In this document: positions 1 through 7,349 of the stretch, one piece after another
Numbering within the stretch: the stretch's first letter is position 1
How the letters are laid out: each line of letters starts with the position of its first letter
Origin: JAJPJX01 sp964568355
Lineage (GTDB): Bacteria > Acidobacteriota > Terriglobia > Bryobacterales > Bryobacteraceae
Length of the DNA: 16,328 bases
Direction of reading: 5' to 3'
NCBI GenBank assembly: GCA_964568355.1
Contig: CAZMRK010000396.1
Coordinates: 1 to 16,328 of the forward strand
Notes under the pieces: generated by a model
What the model was told of the DNA's origin: nothing
Seen by the model: only the letters and a program-made list of their open reading frames with translations
Databases searched by the model: none
Position numbers and translations under genes: made by a program

Positions 1-164
1 GCGGCCTTATCCATCGCGCGCTGGTTGGCTGCCTTTTCGTGGGTCTTGCCATCGCCCTTGGCACCCAGTCAAGACACGCTGACCCCCCCATGAGCTGGGG
101 CGGCCGCCAGCGCCAGCGGCGCAGCGCCGCTCGCCAGCAAGCCGAAATACGTTCTTCTCGTCAT
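1..164 (-). pseudogene. GH28 / pectate-lyase-like secreted protein, 5' end, interrupted by an in-frame TGA (continues beyond window)
   Basis: The ATG at 164-162 overlaps the stop of the upstream glycosidase gene (ATGA) and has an AGAGG ribosome-binding site five bases upstream. The first 31 codons encode a Tat-like export signal, with RR at residues 3-4 and then a hydrophobic stretch rich in Ala and Leu. A TGA at 71-69 then stops translation. Beyond it, in the same frame and open to the window edge, the sequence reads GAKGDGKT followed by a helix ending in MDKA. That is the N-terminal strand and helix typical of GH28 polygalacturonases and pectate-lyase-3-like beta-helix proteins (usual form: V-x-DFGAKGDGKT...AIxxAIDxA). 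The same frame is used on both sides, so one base change would explain the stop. A sequencing error is also possible, because a run of seven G lies 11 bases before it. If intact, the protein would act on polysaccharide outside the cytoplasm. Family call from about 20 residues only. Confidence 0.6.
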
Positions 165-3100
165 ATGGGCCTCTTGTTTCCCTGAGGAGATTTTCCCGGG
201 CGCAGACGCAGCCGCAGCGTCTCGCCGAAAGCTCCGCGGTCCTTCGCCTCCAGGCGGCCGGTCAGTTCGATCGCTTCCTGGCGCAGCATCACGGAAAGCG
301 ACTCCATTGTGGTGCGCCCGTAGCGCTCCACCCTGTCGCGCACCTTGGCCTCGCCCGCGCTGCTGCGGAGCGAACAGCCGCCCACCCAGCCGAGTGTGCC
401 CGCTGGCATCCAGGCGGCCTCGCCGGTATTGACCAGCGAGACCTGGATCTCGAGTTCCGTGTCACGAGGCAGTTCCAACTCTCCGCCATTCTCCACCGCC
501 AGTTCTCCGCCGGGCCATTTCACGCGGATTCCGGCGATCTCGGCATTGGCGTACTTCAGCGGTCCGGTTCCGGCATATGGCACATTGCCCACCTGCACCA
601 TCGGCATGCTGCCTGTATCGGTTCCGGAGCCCGGCGAGACCAGCCGCACCGGGCGGCCGGCCTCGCGAGCCTTGACGTAGCTCGCTTCCAATCGTTCCCA
701 CAACCCGGCCAGACCTCGCGCATCGGCGTCGCGATCGATGGTCAGCGTAAGCGGCTGTCCGCTTGCTGACGCGCGCGGTTCCGTTCCCCCACTGAACCAC
801 GACTGTAAGGGAGCGGACTTCACGGTCAGAGCACTAGCCAGTTTCTTGCCCCACTCGCTCAGCACGCGGGCGCTCTCGCGTGGAGAACCGTCCACGTTCA
901 TGATGCCGAAGTCACTCTGCTCGTTAACCCTCCACCCGCCCGGATACCACCACACGGCCGTGCCATCGGCGCCCGAATCCGCGACTACGCGCATCATCGT
1001 GTCGCACAGGCTGGTCTGGTTCGCGAGCATGCGCCTGGTGCCGTAGCGCGATCCGATGCTGGCGCCGAATTCGAGCCACAACACCGGCTTCCCTCCCCCG
1101 GCGTAGCGCCCGTAGGCCGTAATAAAGCCCAGCTTGCGGGCCTGCGGAAAGTCGGCCGCCATCCCGTAGCCTTCCGCGGATGTCGCATCCAGGTGCGCCG
1201 CTCCCGCCAGCAGATCATAGCCCATGCTGCGGTTGTTGCCGGGCTGCCCCGTCCCGCCCCAGCCGGTCCTTACGGCGAACAGGGCGCCGGGATCGAGCGA
1301 CTTCAGGTGGCGAATTGCGCGCCCGTAGGCGCGGCTCACCAGGTCATCCAGAAAACGGCGGTAAGCCGCCACCAGGACACGGTGCGATCCATCGGTCGTG
1401 ATCTGCCGGTCGCTCGGGTTGGTCAGCCGTCCTTGTTCGTCGCGCGGAGCGTCCACGCCCCAGGCGCGCGCAGCAGCCGTGACAGAACCGTACTGATCCG
1501 CCACCCAGCTCCGCCAGGCTTCGTCAAAGGACGTGCGCGCCTCGTGCTGGCCGAAATGCGGCTCCCAGGCGATCTCGTAGGCGAAGACCGCGCTGTTGCC
1601 GGCCAGATGCGCCGCTTCCACCAGAGCCTGATCGCGCCCGGGATCCAGTTGCAGATTGACCGCCGAGGAGATCGAGAGGTGGGCGCGGATGCCGTGCCGG
1701 CGGCAGCGCTCCAGAAAATCCATCAGCGGCGGGCCTTGCTCGGTCCGGTTGTACTGGATGCTCACCCAGTTCATGCCCAACGCTTCGAGCGCGGCGAGAT
1801 CCGCCTCTACAATCTCCGGATCGTAGTTGCGCGGCGTCAGCCAGTGGTCCCAATAGCGTGCCGGCTCCAGTCCGGCGACGTTGCGCGGCCAATAGTTCAC
1901 GCCATTGAGGAATACCTGCTTCTCGCCTGCGAAGAAATGCCCGTCCCGCACGCGCAGCCGTTCGCCCGCCGTCCGGGCACTCGGATCGGTCACGCGCAGG
2001 TAGCCGTTCCCCTGGTCGCAGACTGCCTTTCCGGCACGAACAACGGTCTCAACGCGGTATTCGCCCGGCGGAAGGTCCGCTGCGCCGCCGACGCTCACAT
2101 CCCGCATCTGGCCGGCGGGGATCCGCGCCGCTGCGGACCTTGCCAGCAGTTGTTGATCGCCGCGGAGAACCGCCCAGGTGAGATTGGCCGTTACCGCGCG
2201 CGGCGATGCGTTGTATACGCGCGCGCCCAGGTCCACGCGCCGGCCCGGATCCACCGCGAACACACCCGCGCCGCCGTTGAGCAACGCCAGTCCATGCGAG
2301 GTCCGGCGCAGCAACTCGACCAGTTCGCCGCGATGCTTCCCGGAAAGCTGCGGCCAGGGCAGCCAGAACACGGCCGCGCCCGTGCTGGTCAGGTAGCGCG
2401 TCGCGGCAGGATCGAGCAGATTGCCGATGGCTTCATACCGCCCGTCCGGCTCCGGAGCCGCCGTCAATCCTCGCGGGCGGGCAATGGGAACCAGCACACG
2501 CTCGCCGTCGCGCACGCTCTCGTATTGCTTGTACCAGGGCGAGATGGTCTCGATGTGAGGGATCTCGAAATCTTCGGCCTGCGGATTGCTTCCCAGGCTT
2601 ACCGGCCCGATGGCATATTCCACCGAGCCGCTGGCCGGCGTGTTCACCTCGCCGGCGGGTCCGAAGGCGAATACACGCACGCGGCTGGGATCGAACCGCT
2701 TCTTGTCGCCGCCTGGAGAGGCGTTCGGCGGAAGCTCGAAATTGGAGGGCCGGAGAATATGGGTGCGCCACCCCGGAGTCAGCGGGACGCGCGCCCGCCA
2801 GCGTGTACCGTCGGCTTCGCGCCATTCAACGGCAAGCATTTCTTCGGCGGTCCCCTTTACGGTGACGATCGTGGTGCTCTGCCCCGTGGCGAAGGGGCTT
2901 TGAGTGAAGGGCTCGCTCTCTTCCAGGGCCAGCCGCACGGGCTGGTTGATCCGCAGTTCCAGGCTGTCGAGCTTGCCGTCGGGACCGGGAATTCGCTTTC
3001 TCGTGACCACACCTTCCGGAGGCCTGGAGGGCGAGCGCAAACGGGCGCGGCCCGGTTCGAGCAGCGGCGTGCGCGGAGCCTGCGACAACAATTCCTCCAG

Positions 3101-3493
3101 CGCAACCCACTTGCCGCCGGGAGCACGATAGAGCGGCTCCCGGAAGGCCTCGCCGCCGCTCGCAAGCAGAATGTCGCCTCGCTGGATCCGGCCGGCAATG
3201 GCGCGAAAGGCGCTGATCGGCAGCCGTTCCAGCGAAGGCACGGCGATTGCCACGCGGCCGGCAGTTCCGCTCACCTGCTTCGCCAAATCCGCTGGAGAAA
3301 TGATGCGGACCTGGTAGCCGGCCTCCTCCAGGAGGCTGCGAAACTCGCTCACTCCGAGCTGCCAGCGGCTGTTGCGCCAGGGGCCGTCACCTTCCAGAAG
3401 CAGCGCGCCGGTACTGGCGGCCATCGGGCTTACCAGGAGTGGGCTTACCAAGAGCAGGACGGCCAAAGCGATGGACGCCAGTCGCGGGTTCAT
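161..3493 (-). CDS. Large multidomain secreted glycoside hydrolase, clan GH-A TIM barrel (GH5/GH42-like)
   Basis: 1110 residues. The start at 3493 overlaps the upstream stop (ATGA) and has AAAGGAAAGG just ahead of it inside the previous gene; the frame is open further upstream, but that part is shadow. Residues 1-27 are a signal peptide. About 28-122 resemble a glutamine-amidotransferase/ThuA-like alpha-beta domain. About 170-300 look like a carbohydrate-binding beta-sandwich, and 410-503 like an Ig-like domain. The TIM barrel runs from about 511 to 886, opening with a VFLNGVNYWPR motif. The likely acid/base is E644 (IAWEPHFG) and the likely nucleophile E808 (KPVLWLEFG). The segment around 660-680 (SWVADQYGS...AWGV) recalls GH42. 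A beta-rich domain of about 200 residues ends the protein. Residues 889-910 are encoded by a dispersed DNA repeat and form a linker after the barrel. Substrate unknown; the neighbouring GH92 and GH99-like genes point to mannose-containing glycans. The exact GH family is uncertain. Confidence 0.8.
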   Translation of the reverse strand: MNPRLASIALAVLLLVSPLLVSPMAASTGALLLEGDGPWRNSRWQLGVSEFRSLLEEAGYQVRIISPADLAKQVSGTAGRVAIAVPSLERLPISAFRAIAGRIQRGDILLASGGEAFREPLYRAPGGKWVALEELLSQAPRTPLLEPGRARLRSPSRPPEGVVTRKRIPGPDGKLDSLELRINQPVRLALEESEPFTQSPFATGQSTTIVTVKGTAEEMLAVEWREADGTRWRARVPLTPGWRTHILRPSNFELPPNASPGGDKKRFDPSRVRVFAFGPAGEVNTPASGSVEYAIGPVSLGSNPQAEDFEIPHIETISPWYKQYESVRDGERVLVPIARPRGLTAAPEPDGRYEAIGNLLDPAATRYLTSTGAAVFWLPWPQLSGKHRGELVELLRRTSHGLALLNGGAGVFAVDPGRRVDLGARVYNASPRAVTANLTWAVLRGDQQLLARSAAARIPAGQMRDVSVGGAADLPPGEYRVETVVRAGKAVCDQGNGYLRVTDPSARTAGERLRVRDGHFFAGEKQVFLNGVNYWPRNVAGLEPARYWDHWLTPRNYDPEIVEADLAALEALGMNWVSIQYNRTEQGPPLMDFLERCRRHGIRAHLSISSAVNLQLDPGRDQALVEAAHLAGNSAVFAYEIAWEPHFGQHEARTSFDEAWRSWVADQYGSVTAAARAWGVDAPRDEQGRLTNPSDRQITTDGSHRVLVAAYRRFLDDLVSRAYGRAIRHLKSLDPGALFAVRTGWGGTGQPGNNRSMGYDLLAGAAHLDATSAEGYGMAADFPQARKLGFITAYGRYAGGGKPVLWLEFGASIGSRYGTRRMLANQTSLCDTMMRVVADSGADGTAVWWYPGGWRVNEQSDFGIMNVDGSPRESARVLSEWGKKLASALTVKSAPLQSWFSGGTEPRASASGQPLTLTIDRDADARGLAGLWERLEASYVKAREAGRPVRLVSPGSGTDTGSMPMVQVGNVPYAGTGPLKYANAEIAGIRVKWPGGELAVENGGELELPRDTELEIQVSLVNTGEAAWMPAGTLGWVGGCSLRSSAGEAKVRDRVERYGRTTMESLSVMLRQEAIELTGRLEAKDRGAFGETLRLRLRPGKSPQGNKRPI
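764..828 (+). repeat. Dispersed 65-bp repeat, copy A, inside the large glycosidase gene
   Basis: This stretch matches the reverse complement of 7254-7318 at 61 of 65 positions without gaps. Both copies start TGCTGACGCGCGCGGTTCCG and end GCGGACTTCACGGTCA. It lies within coding sequence and is read in frame on the minus strand as residues 889-910, between the TIM barrel and the C-terminal domain. In copy B the element can form a CGCGGTTC/GAACCGCG hairpin; copy A has one mismatch in that stem (GAACCACG). Two near-identical copies, one in a gene and one between genes, indicate a mobile or recently spread short element. Confidence 0.85.
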
Positions 3494-4815
3494 TTTGCCT
3501 TTCCTTTGGAGGATCCTTTGGGCGGCCCCGGATTCTTCGGCAGCTCGGGGGTCGCGGGAATCTCGCCGTGGAAGATACGGGTGATCTCGCCGGCCAGGCG
3601 TAGATACCAGTCGCTTGGCAGGTCGTAGCCATCCGCATCCAGGGTCAGCCAATAGCCCTGATCGGGCGCGTCTTTCCGATGCGACACAATCTTGAACATA
3701 GCCGTGCTTTCATTTACCTCATCAAACATGGCGATTTTGAGCACCGTGGCCCCCGCCGTTCGGGCGTTGTAAGCCTGCCGCCAGAGGAACTCACCCCGGT
3801 TGCGCGGGATACGATTCGGCCGGCTATGCCGCTCCGGCTTCTCCCGCATGAGGTTGGCCCAGGAGAAACCAGGGAAGATCACCGGCATGTAGATTTGCCC
3901 GTGCTGCTTCAGCCGGCTCAGGTCCGGAGCCAGTTCGTTCTGCTTCCATTCATCGGCCGTTTTGGTATCGGAATAGCGGCCCACGGTCCAAGGCTGAACC
4001 ACATCCATCATTCCGTAGACTTCGCACCAGCGCGGGTCTTTCCAGGAATCCACGGTCAGGCTGCGCCATCGCGCCGGCGTCCCGCCCATATACGTGGTCC
4101 GGTAGCGCGCGACCGGTCCGGCCTGGAACCAGCGGATCACCTGCCTGGCCAACTCCGGATCTTTGGGCGGGTGGCCCGGCTCGTCCAGCCCCATGCCCCA
4201 CACCGAAACCACCGGCTTGCCGTTGTGATGCAGATAGCCGGGATGCCGGGTCACCTGGAGTGTGTCCACCAGGTAGATCCAGTCGTCGCGCAGGATCTGG
4301 AAAAAGGTGTCCTCTTTGCCGCCGCTGATGTCGTACTCGATCGCGAAGGTGCGGCCGGTCTGCCGCGCGGCCGCCATGATGTTCTTCAGGACCTCGTCGC
4401 CGCCGGCCCGCCGCCGCGCGATGTCACCAACAAAGCGCTGCACCAGCACGCCGTCCAGGCCGTACTCCTTCATCCAGCGGAAATGCCGGAGCACAGTTTT
4501 GGGATTGCGAGCCGAGTACAGGTAAGCCGGCTTGCTGCCGATCGTCATGCCCGGTATGGCGCACAACTCGTCGCGATCGAATTCACTCAGATCCGGGTAC
4601 ATGTCCACGGTCAACGTGCCGGGGGCCGGCACGCCGCGCGCCCACGTTCGCCAGTTATGGTCCGCCTCGCCGTCCTTCTGGCAATCGAACCATCCCTGAT
4701 ACCCAAATAGCACTTTTCCAGTCAGTGTGGAGGCGTCCACCTGATCCGCGGCGCGGCCGGTGGTACAGAGCATGAGGAAAACCAATGACGAATACAGGAG
4801 AATTCGCGGTTTCAT
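3490..4815 (-). CDS. Secreted GH71/GH99-like glycoside hydrolase (probable alpha-mannan-active enzyme)
   Basis: 441 residues from the ATG at 4815, chosen because it opens a clean signal peptide (MKPRILLYSS, hydrophobic core, cleavage near TGRAA at 19-23). The frame stays open to 4938, but that extension has no signal-peptide character and would overlap the GH92 gene. GYQGWF at residues 38-43 is the hallmark N-terminal strand of the GH71/GH99-like group. FDEVNE at 364-369 puts two glutamates (E366, E369) three residues apart, matching the ExxE spacing of GH99 catalytic residues. GH99 members are endo-alpha-mannosidases/mannanases and GH71 members are alpha-1,3-glucanases, so the substrate is not fixed by sequence. 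The preceding GH92 gene favours alpha-mannan. It lies 77 bp downstream of GH92 across a hairpin and its TGA overlaps the next ATG. No good ribosome-binding site is visible at normal spacing; GGGAG lies 15 bases from the ATG. Confidence 0.8.
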   Translation of the reverse strand: MKPRILLYSSLVFLMLCTTGRAADQVDASTLTGKVLFGYQGWFDCQKDGEADHNWRTWARGVPAPGTLTVDMYPDLSEFDRDELCAIPGMTIGSKPAYLYSARNPKTVLRHFRWMKEYGLDGVLVQRFVGDIARRRAGGDEVLKNIMAAARQTGRTFAIEYDISGGKEDTFFQILRDDWIYLVDTLQVTRHPGYLHHNGKPVVSVWGMGLDEPGHPPKDPELARQVIRWFQAGPVARYRTTYMGGTPARWRSLTVDSWKDPRWCEVYGMMDVVQPWTVGRYSDTKTADEWKQNELAPDLSRLKQHGQIYMPVIFPGFSWANLMREKPERHSRPNRIPRNRGEFLWRQAYNARTAGATVLKIAMFDEVNESTAMFKIVSHRKDAPDQGYWLTLDADGYDLPSDWYLRLAGEITRIFHGEIPATPELPKNPGPPKGSSKGKAK

Positions 4816-4828
4816 GAGCGTATCGCTT

Positions 4829-4871
4829 TTCTCCCGCCCGATCGCCGGTAGAGCGGCCGCCGGCGGGAGAA
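4829..4871 (-). repeat. 10-bp perfect inverted repeat (hairpin) between the GH92 and GH99-like genes
   Basis: TTCTCCCGCC at 4829-4838 and GGCGGGAGAA at 4862-4871 are perfect complements around a 23-base GC-rich loop that contains a NotI-type palindrome and can fold further. On the minus-strand transcript the downstream arm contains GGGAG, the only purine-rich ribosome-binding candidate upstream of the GH99-like gene. No U-run follows, so it is not a classical intrinsic terminator. An mRNA-stabilising or translation-modulating role is possible. Confidence 0.55.
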
Positions 4872-4892
4872 TGGCGGAAGCCGCTTTCTTTG

Positions 4893-7136
4893 TTAATGCG
4901 AAAACGAAGGGGGAGCCGCTTCCGGCGAACTGCCCCACGTCTTGTTGGGCCGCGAGCCCATCTGGAGAATCAGGTTGCCCCCATCGGCGAGATCCGCGTG
5001 ACGGAACCAGGGCCGGTCGAGCGGCTTCCCGTTCAGCGTTGCCGACTGAATGTACTTGTTCTGCTGCGAGTTGTTGCGGGCCGTGATGGTGAAGGCTTTG
5101 CCGTTCGGAAGCGTAATGCGGACTTCGTCAAACAGCGGGCTGCCGATGTCGTAGACCGGGCGTCCGGGCGATACCGGATAGAACCCCATCGCGCTGAACA
5201 CATACCAGGACGAGAGGGCGCCGCCGTCTTCATCTCCGCAGATGCCCAGCGGCGTCGCGCTATACCAGATATTCATGATCTGGCGCAGGTGCCGTTGGGC
5301 CTTCCAGGGCTGGCCGGCGTAGTTGTAAAGGTACGGGATATGGAAGCTGGGCTCGTCGCCCTGCGCGTATTGGCCGATCAGGCCCGTGGAGTCCGGGAAC
5401 TGCTTGAGAAAATCGTACTTGCTGGTGCCGTATTGCTCGACGAAGAGGCGGTCCAGGCGTTCCAGGAAAGGCTCGCGTCCGCCGAACAGCGCTATCAGGC
5501 CGGCAACATCGTGTTGCACGTGGAAGGTATAGGTCCAGGAGTTGCACTCCGCGAAATACGCCCGGCCGCCCTGGCCGCCACCCAATTTCGGATCGAAGTC
5601 TTCCACCCAGTTGCCGTCGGCCGTCTTGGGCGCCATGAAGCGGATACGCGCGTCAAATACGTTGCGGTAGTTCAGCGCCCTCCGCGCGAGCAGGTTGTAG
5701 TCGTCGTGCTTATTGAGCGCCTTGGCCATCTCGGCCAGGGCCCAATCGTCGTAGGCATTCTCCAGGGTAACGGCCACGGCCTGGCGCCGCTCGAAGGGAT
5801 GCACCTCGGCCACGGTTTCCGTTTCACCCTTGCCCAGCGCGGGGAAAAATCCCTTCTCCTGGTAAACGTGGTCGAGTGAGGTCAATGGCCCGCGCCGCCA
5901 GGGCAGCACAGTCGCCTCGAGCGCATTCTTGCGCATGGCCGCGTAGGCCTTCTCCACATCGAAGTCGCGATACCCCTTGAAATAGGTATCCACGATGAAC
6001 GGGGTCGCGTGGTGCCCGATCATCACGGCGCGCTCGGAGCCAATGCCGGGAAAAGAGGGCAGCCAGCCGGTCTGGTCGTACATGCGCAGGTAGGAGCGGA
6101 TCATGTCCACCTGGCGCTCAGGCTCGATCAGCAACTGCAAGGGATGCGCCGAGCGATAGGTGTCCCAAAGCCCGTCGTCGGTATAAAACGCATGCCCCTC
6201 GGCGTCGTGCTGTTTGCCGTCGAAGCCCCAGTACACGTCGCCCGCCTCGGTGATATCGGTCATGCGGTTGAGCGCGCGACACAGTCCGGTATAGAAGATC
6301 GTCCGCTGCTCCACGGTGCCGCCGCGCACCGCAATCCGGCCCAGGGCGTGGTTCCAGGCCGCCCGGGCCGCCAGCCGGACTTTCTCGAATTGCCATGCGG
6401 GCAGATCGGCGGCGAGATTGCGACGCGCCTGCTCCACGCTGATATAAGAAATTCCGATGCGTACCTCGACCGGTCCGGAGGGCGCCTGGGCGAACTCCAC
6501 GGCCAGCCCGCGCGATCCTTCCGCCGTGGTGAATTCCTGGGGGGAGAAAGGCTGCGAGAGCTGGGCGTAGAAGTAGCTGCGAGCACGGCCTGTCTCCGCG
6601 GAGCCCGCTACCGCGCTCGATCCCTGCGCGGCAACTTCTCCGCTTCTGCCGGAATCGAACAGGATCCGCGCCGGTGCTGTCGACGGATAGGTGAAGCGAT
6701 AATACGCGGCCCGGCGGGCGGCGGTATACTCCGCGCGGATGTCGTAGTTCTCGAGAAGCTGCGCGCCGTAATAGGGTGTCGCCGTCTCCAGGTCGTGGTC
6801 GTATTCCGAGGCGTAGCGCGCCGGCTCGGTTTCCAGGGCGCCCGAGGTGGGCATCACCACCACTCCGCCGGCCGCTCCTCCGGCCGGGAAGCCGTAAATC
6901 TTATCCGCCAGGTAACGATCGGTTACTCCGGGCGTGGTCACCGGCGCGAGGCGGGCCATGCCGTGTGGAAGCTGCACCAGAGGCGACGTCGGTTGAAGCA
7001 GGTGTCCAATGCCGCCGATGTTGGGGTTCACCTCATCCACTGGCTCTTTGGCGCGCTGCGCCCAAAGACCGGCGCCTGAAAGGAGAATCAGGACGGAGCC
7101 GGATAATCGGAAAGATCTCTGTGTTCGGTAGAACAC
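4893..7136 (-). CDS. Secreted GH92 family exo-acting alpha-mannosidase
   Basis: 747 residues, near the usual GH92 length. Translation starts at a GTG (7136-7134) with AGAGG eight bases upstream; the nearby ATG at 7143 is out of frame. Residues about 10-26 form a signal peptide ending LWAQ. Family landmarks in order are VNPNIGG near the N terminus (36-42), YTDDGLWDTYRSAHPL (318-333), the ECNSWTYTF motif whose E530 aligns with the known GH92 catalytic acid, DEPSFHIPYLYNYAG (594-608), and GDEDGGALSSWYVFSAMGFY (634-653), with D635 and D637 as the likely catalytic-base aspartates. A typical C-terminal beta-domain follows. GH92 enzymes are Ca2+-dependent inverting alpha-mannosidases, mostly alpha-1,2 or alpha-1,3 exo-acting, that trim mannans and N-glycans. 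It lies 213 bp downstream of the TonB-dependent receptor, separated by repeats, and leads a run of three further glycan-degradation reading frames. Linkage specificity cannot be read from the sequence. Confidence 0.93.
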   Translation of the reverse strand: MFYRTQRSFRLSGSVLILLSGAGLWAQRAKEPVDEVNPNIGGIGHLLQPTSPLVQLPHGMARLAPVTTPGVTDRYLADKIYGFPAGGAAGGVVVMPTSGALETEPARYASEYDHDLETATPYYGAQLLENYDIRAEYTAARRAAYYRFTYPSTAPARILFDSGRSGEVAAQGSSAVAGSAETGRARSYFYAQLSQPFSPQEFTTAEGSRGLAVEFAQAPSGPVEVRIGISYISVEQARRNLAADLPAWQFEKVRLAARAAWNHALGRIAVRGGTVEQRTIFYTGLCRALNRMTDITEAGDVYWGFDGKQHDAEGHAFYTDDGLWDTYRSAHPLQLLIEPERQVDMIRSYLRMYDQTGWLPSFPGIGSERAVMIGHHATPFIVDTYFKGYRDFDVEKAYAAMRKNALEATVLPWRRGPLTSLDHVYQEKGFFPALGKGETETVAEVHPFERRQAVAVTLENAYDDWALAEMAKALNKHDDYNLLARRALNYRNVFDARIRFMAPKTADGNWVEDFDPKLGGGQGGRAYFAECNSWTYTFHVQHDVAGLIALFGGREPFLERLDRLFVEQYGTSKYDFLKQFPDSTGLIGQYAQGDEPSFHIPYLYNYAGQPWKAQRHLRQIMNIWYSATPLGICGDEDGGALSSWYVFSAMGFYPVSPGRPVYDIGSPLFDEVRITLPNGKAFTITARNNSQQNKYIQSATLNGKPLDRPWFRHADLADGGNLILQMGSRPNKTWGSSPEAAPPSFSH

Positions 7137-7144
7137 GTTCCATA

Positions 7145-7149
7145 CCTCT
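7145..7149 (-). promoter_or_regulatory. Ribosome-binding site deciding the GTG start of the GH92 gene
   Basis: AGAGG on the minus strand, eight bases before the GTG at 7136-7134. It supports GTG over the out-of-frame ATG at 7143-7141. Confidence 0.6.
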
Positions 7150-7189
7150 GGGTCTGAAGCTGCGGGGTAGATACGCGGGTGAACACCCG

Positions 7190-7250
7190 CTCCGTCGCGC
7201 TCCCGGACGGTCGCGGCTTCGTTGGCGGAGCGCGACCGTCAGAGAGCGGA
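7190..7250 (-). repeat. Diverged hairpin repeat next to copy B, in the receptor-GH92 intergenic region
   Basis: A perfect 9-bp inverted repeat, ACGGTCGCG (7207-7215) and CGCGACCGT (7231-7239), with a 15-base loop. Read on the minus strand, this block shares CTGACG, TCCGCCA, CGCGACCG and GGGAGCG in the same order as the 65-bp repeat immediately upstream in the transcript. It is probably a diverged member of the same family in direct tandem. With copy B it fills most of the 213-bp gap between genes. The remaining bases of the gap (7151-7189 and 7319-7349) show no recognisable feature. Confidence 0.6.
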
Positions 7251-7253
7251 TTT

Positions 7254-7318
7254 TGACCGTGAAGTCCGCTCCCTTCCGGTCGCGGTTCAGTGGCGGAACG
7301 GAACCGCGCGCGTCAGCA
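7254..7318 (-). repeat. Dispersed 65-bp repeat, copy B, in the receptor-GH92 intergenic region
   Basis: Its reverse complement is 61/65 identical to 764-828. It contains a perfect 8-bp stem, CGCGGTTC (7281-7288) with GAACCGCG (7301-7308), and a 12-base loop. It begins 31 bp past the receptor stop codon. There it could stabilise or end the receptor transcript, although no T-run follows. Confidence 0.85.
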
Positions 7319-7349
7319 GGCGGACGAACCGACGCACGCGGCCGCAGCC

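Noticed and set aside
1193..3628. Long plus-strand open frame opposite the large glycosidase
   Set aside because: Arg/Ala/Pro-rich antisense shadow with no signal peptide or family motif; the minus strand carries coherent domains and catalytic residues. The same applies to plus-strand frames at 4890-5879, 7290-8411, 8700-9452, 9474-10694 and 13754-15022.
3494..3652. N-terminal extension of the large glycosidase to an ATG at 3652
   Set aside because: The extension is an out-of-frame shadow of the upstream gene. The signal peptide and ribosome-binding site place the start at 3493.
4816..4938. N-terminal extension of the GH99-like protein to 4938
   Set aside because: It lacks signal-peptide character and overlaps the GH92 C terminus; the Met at 4815 opens a clean signal peptide.
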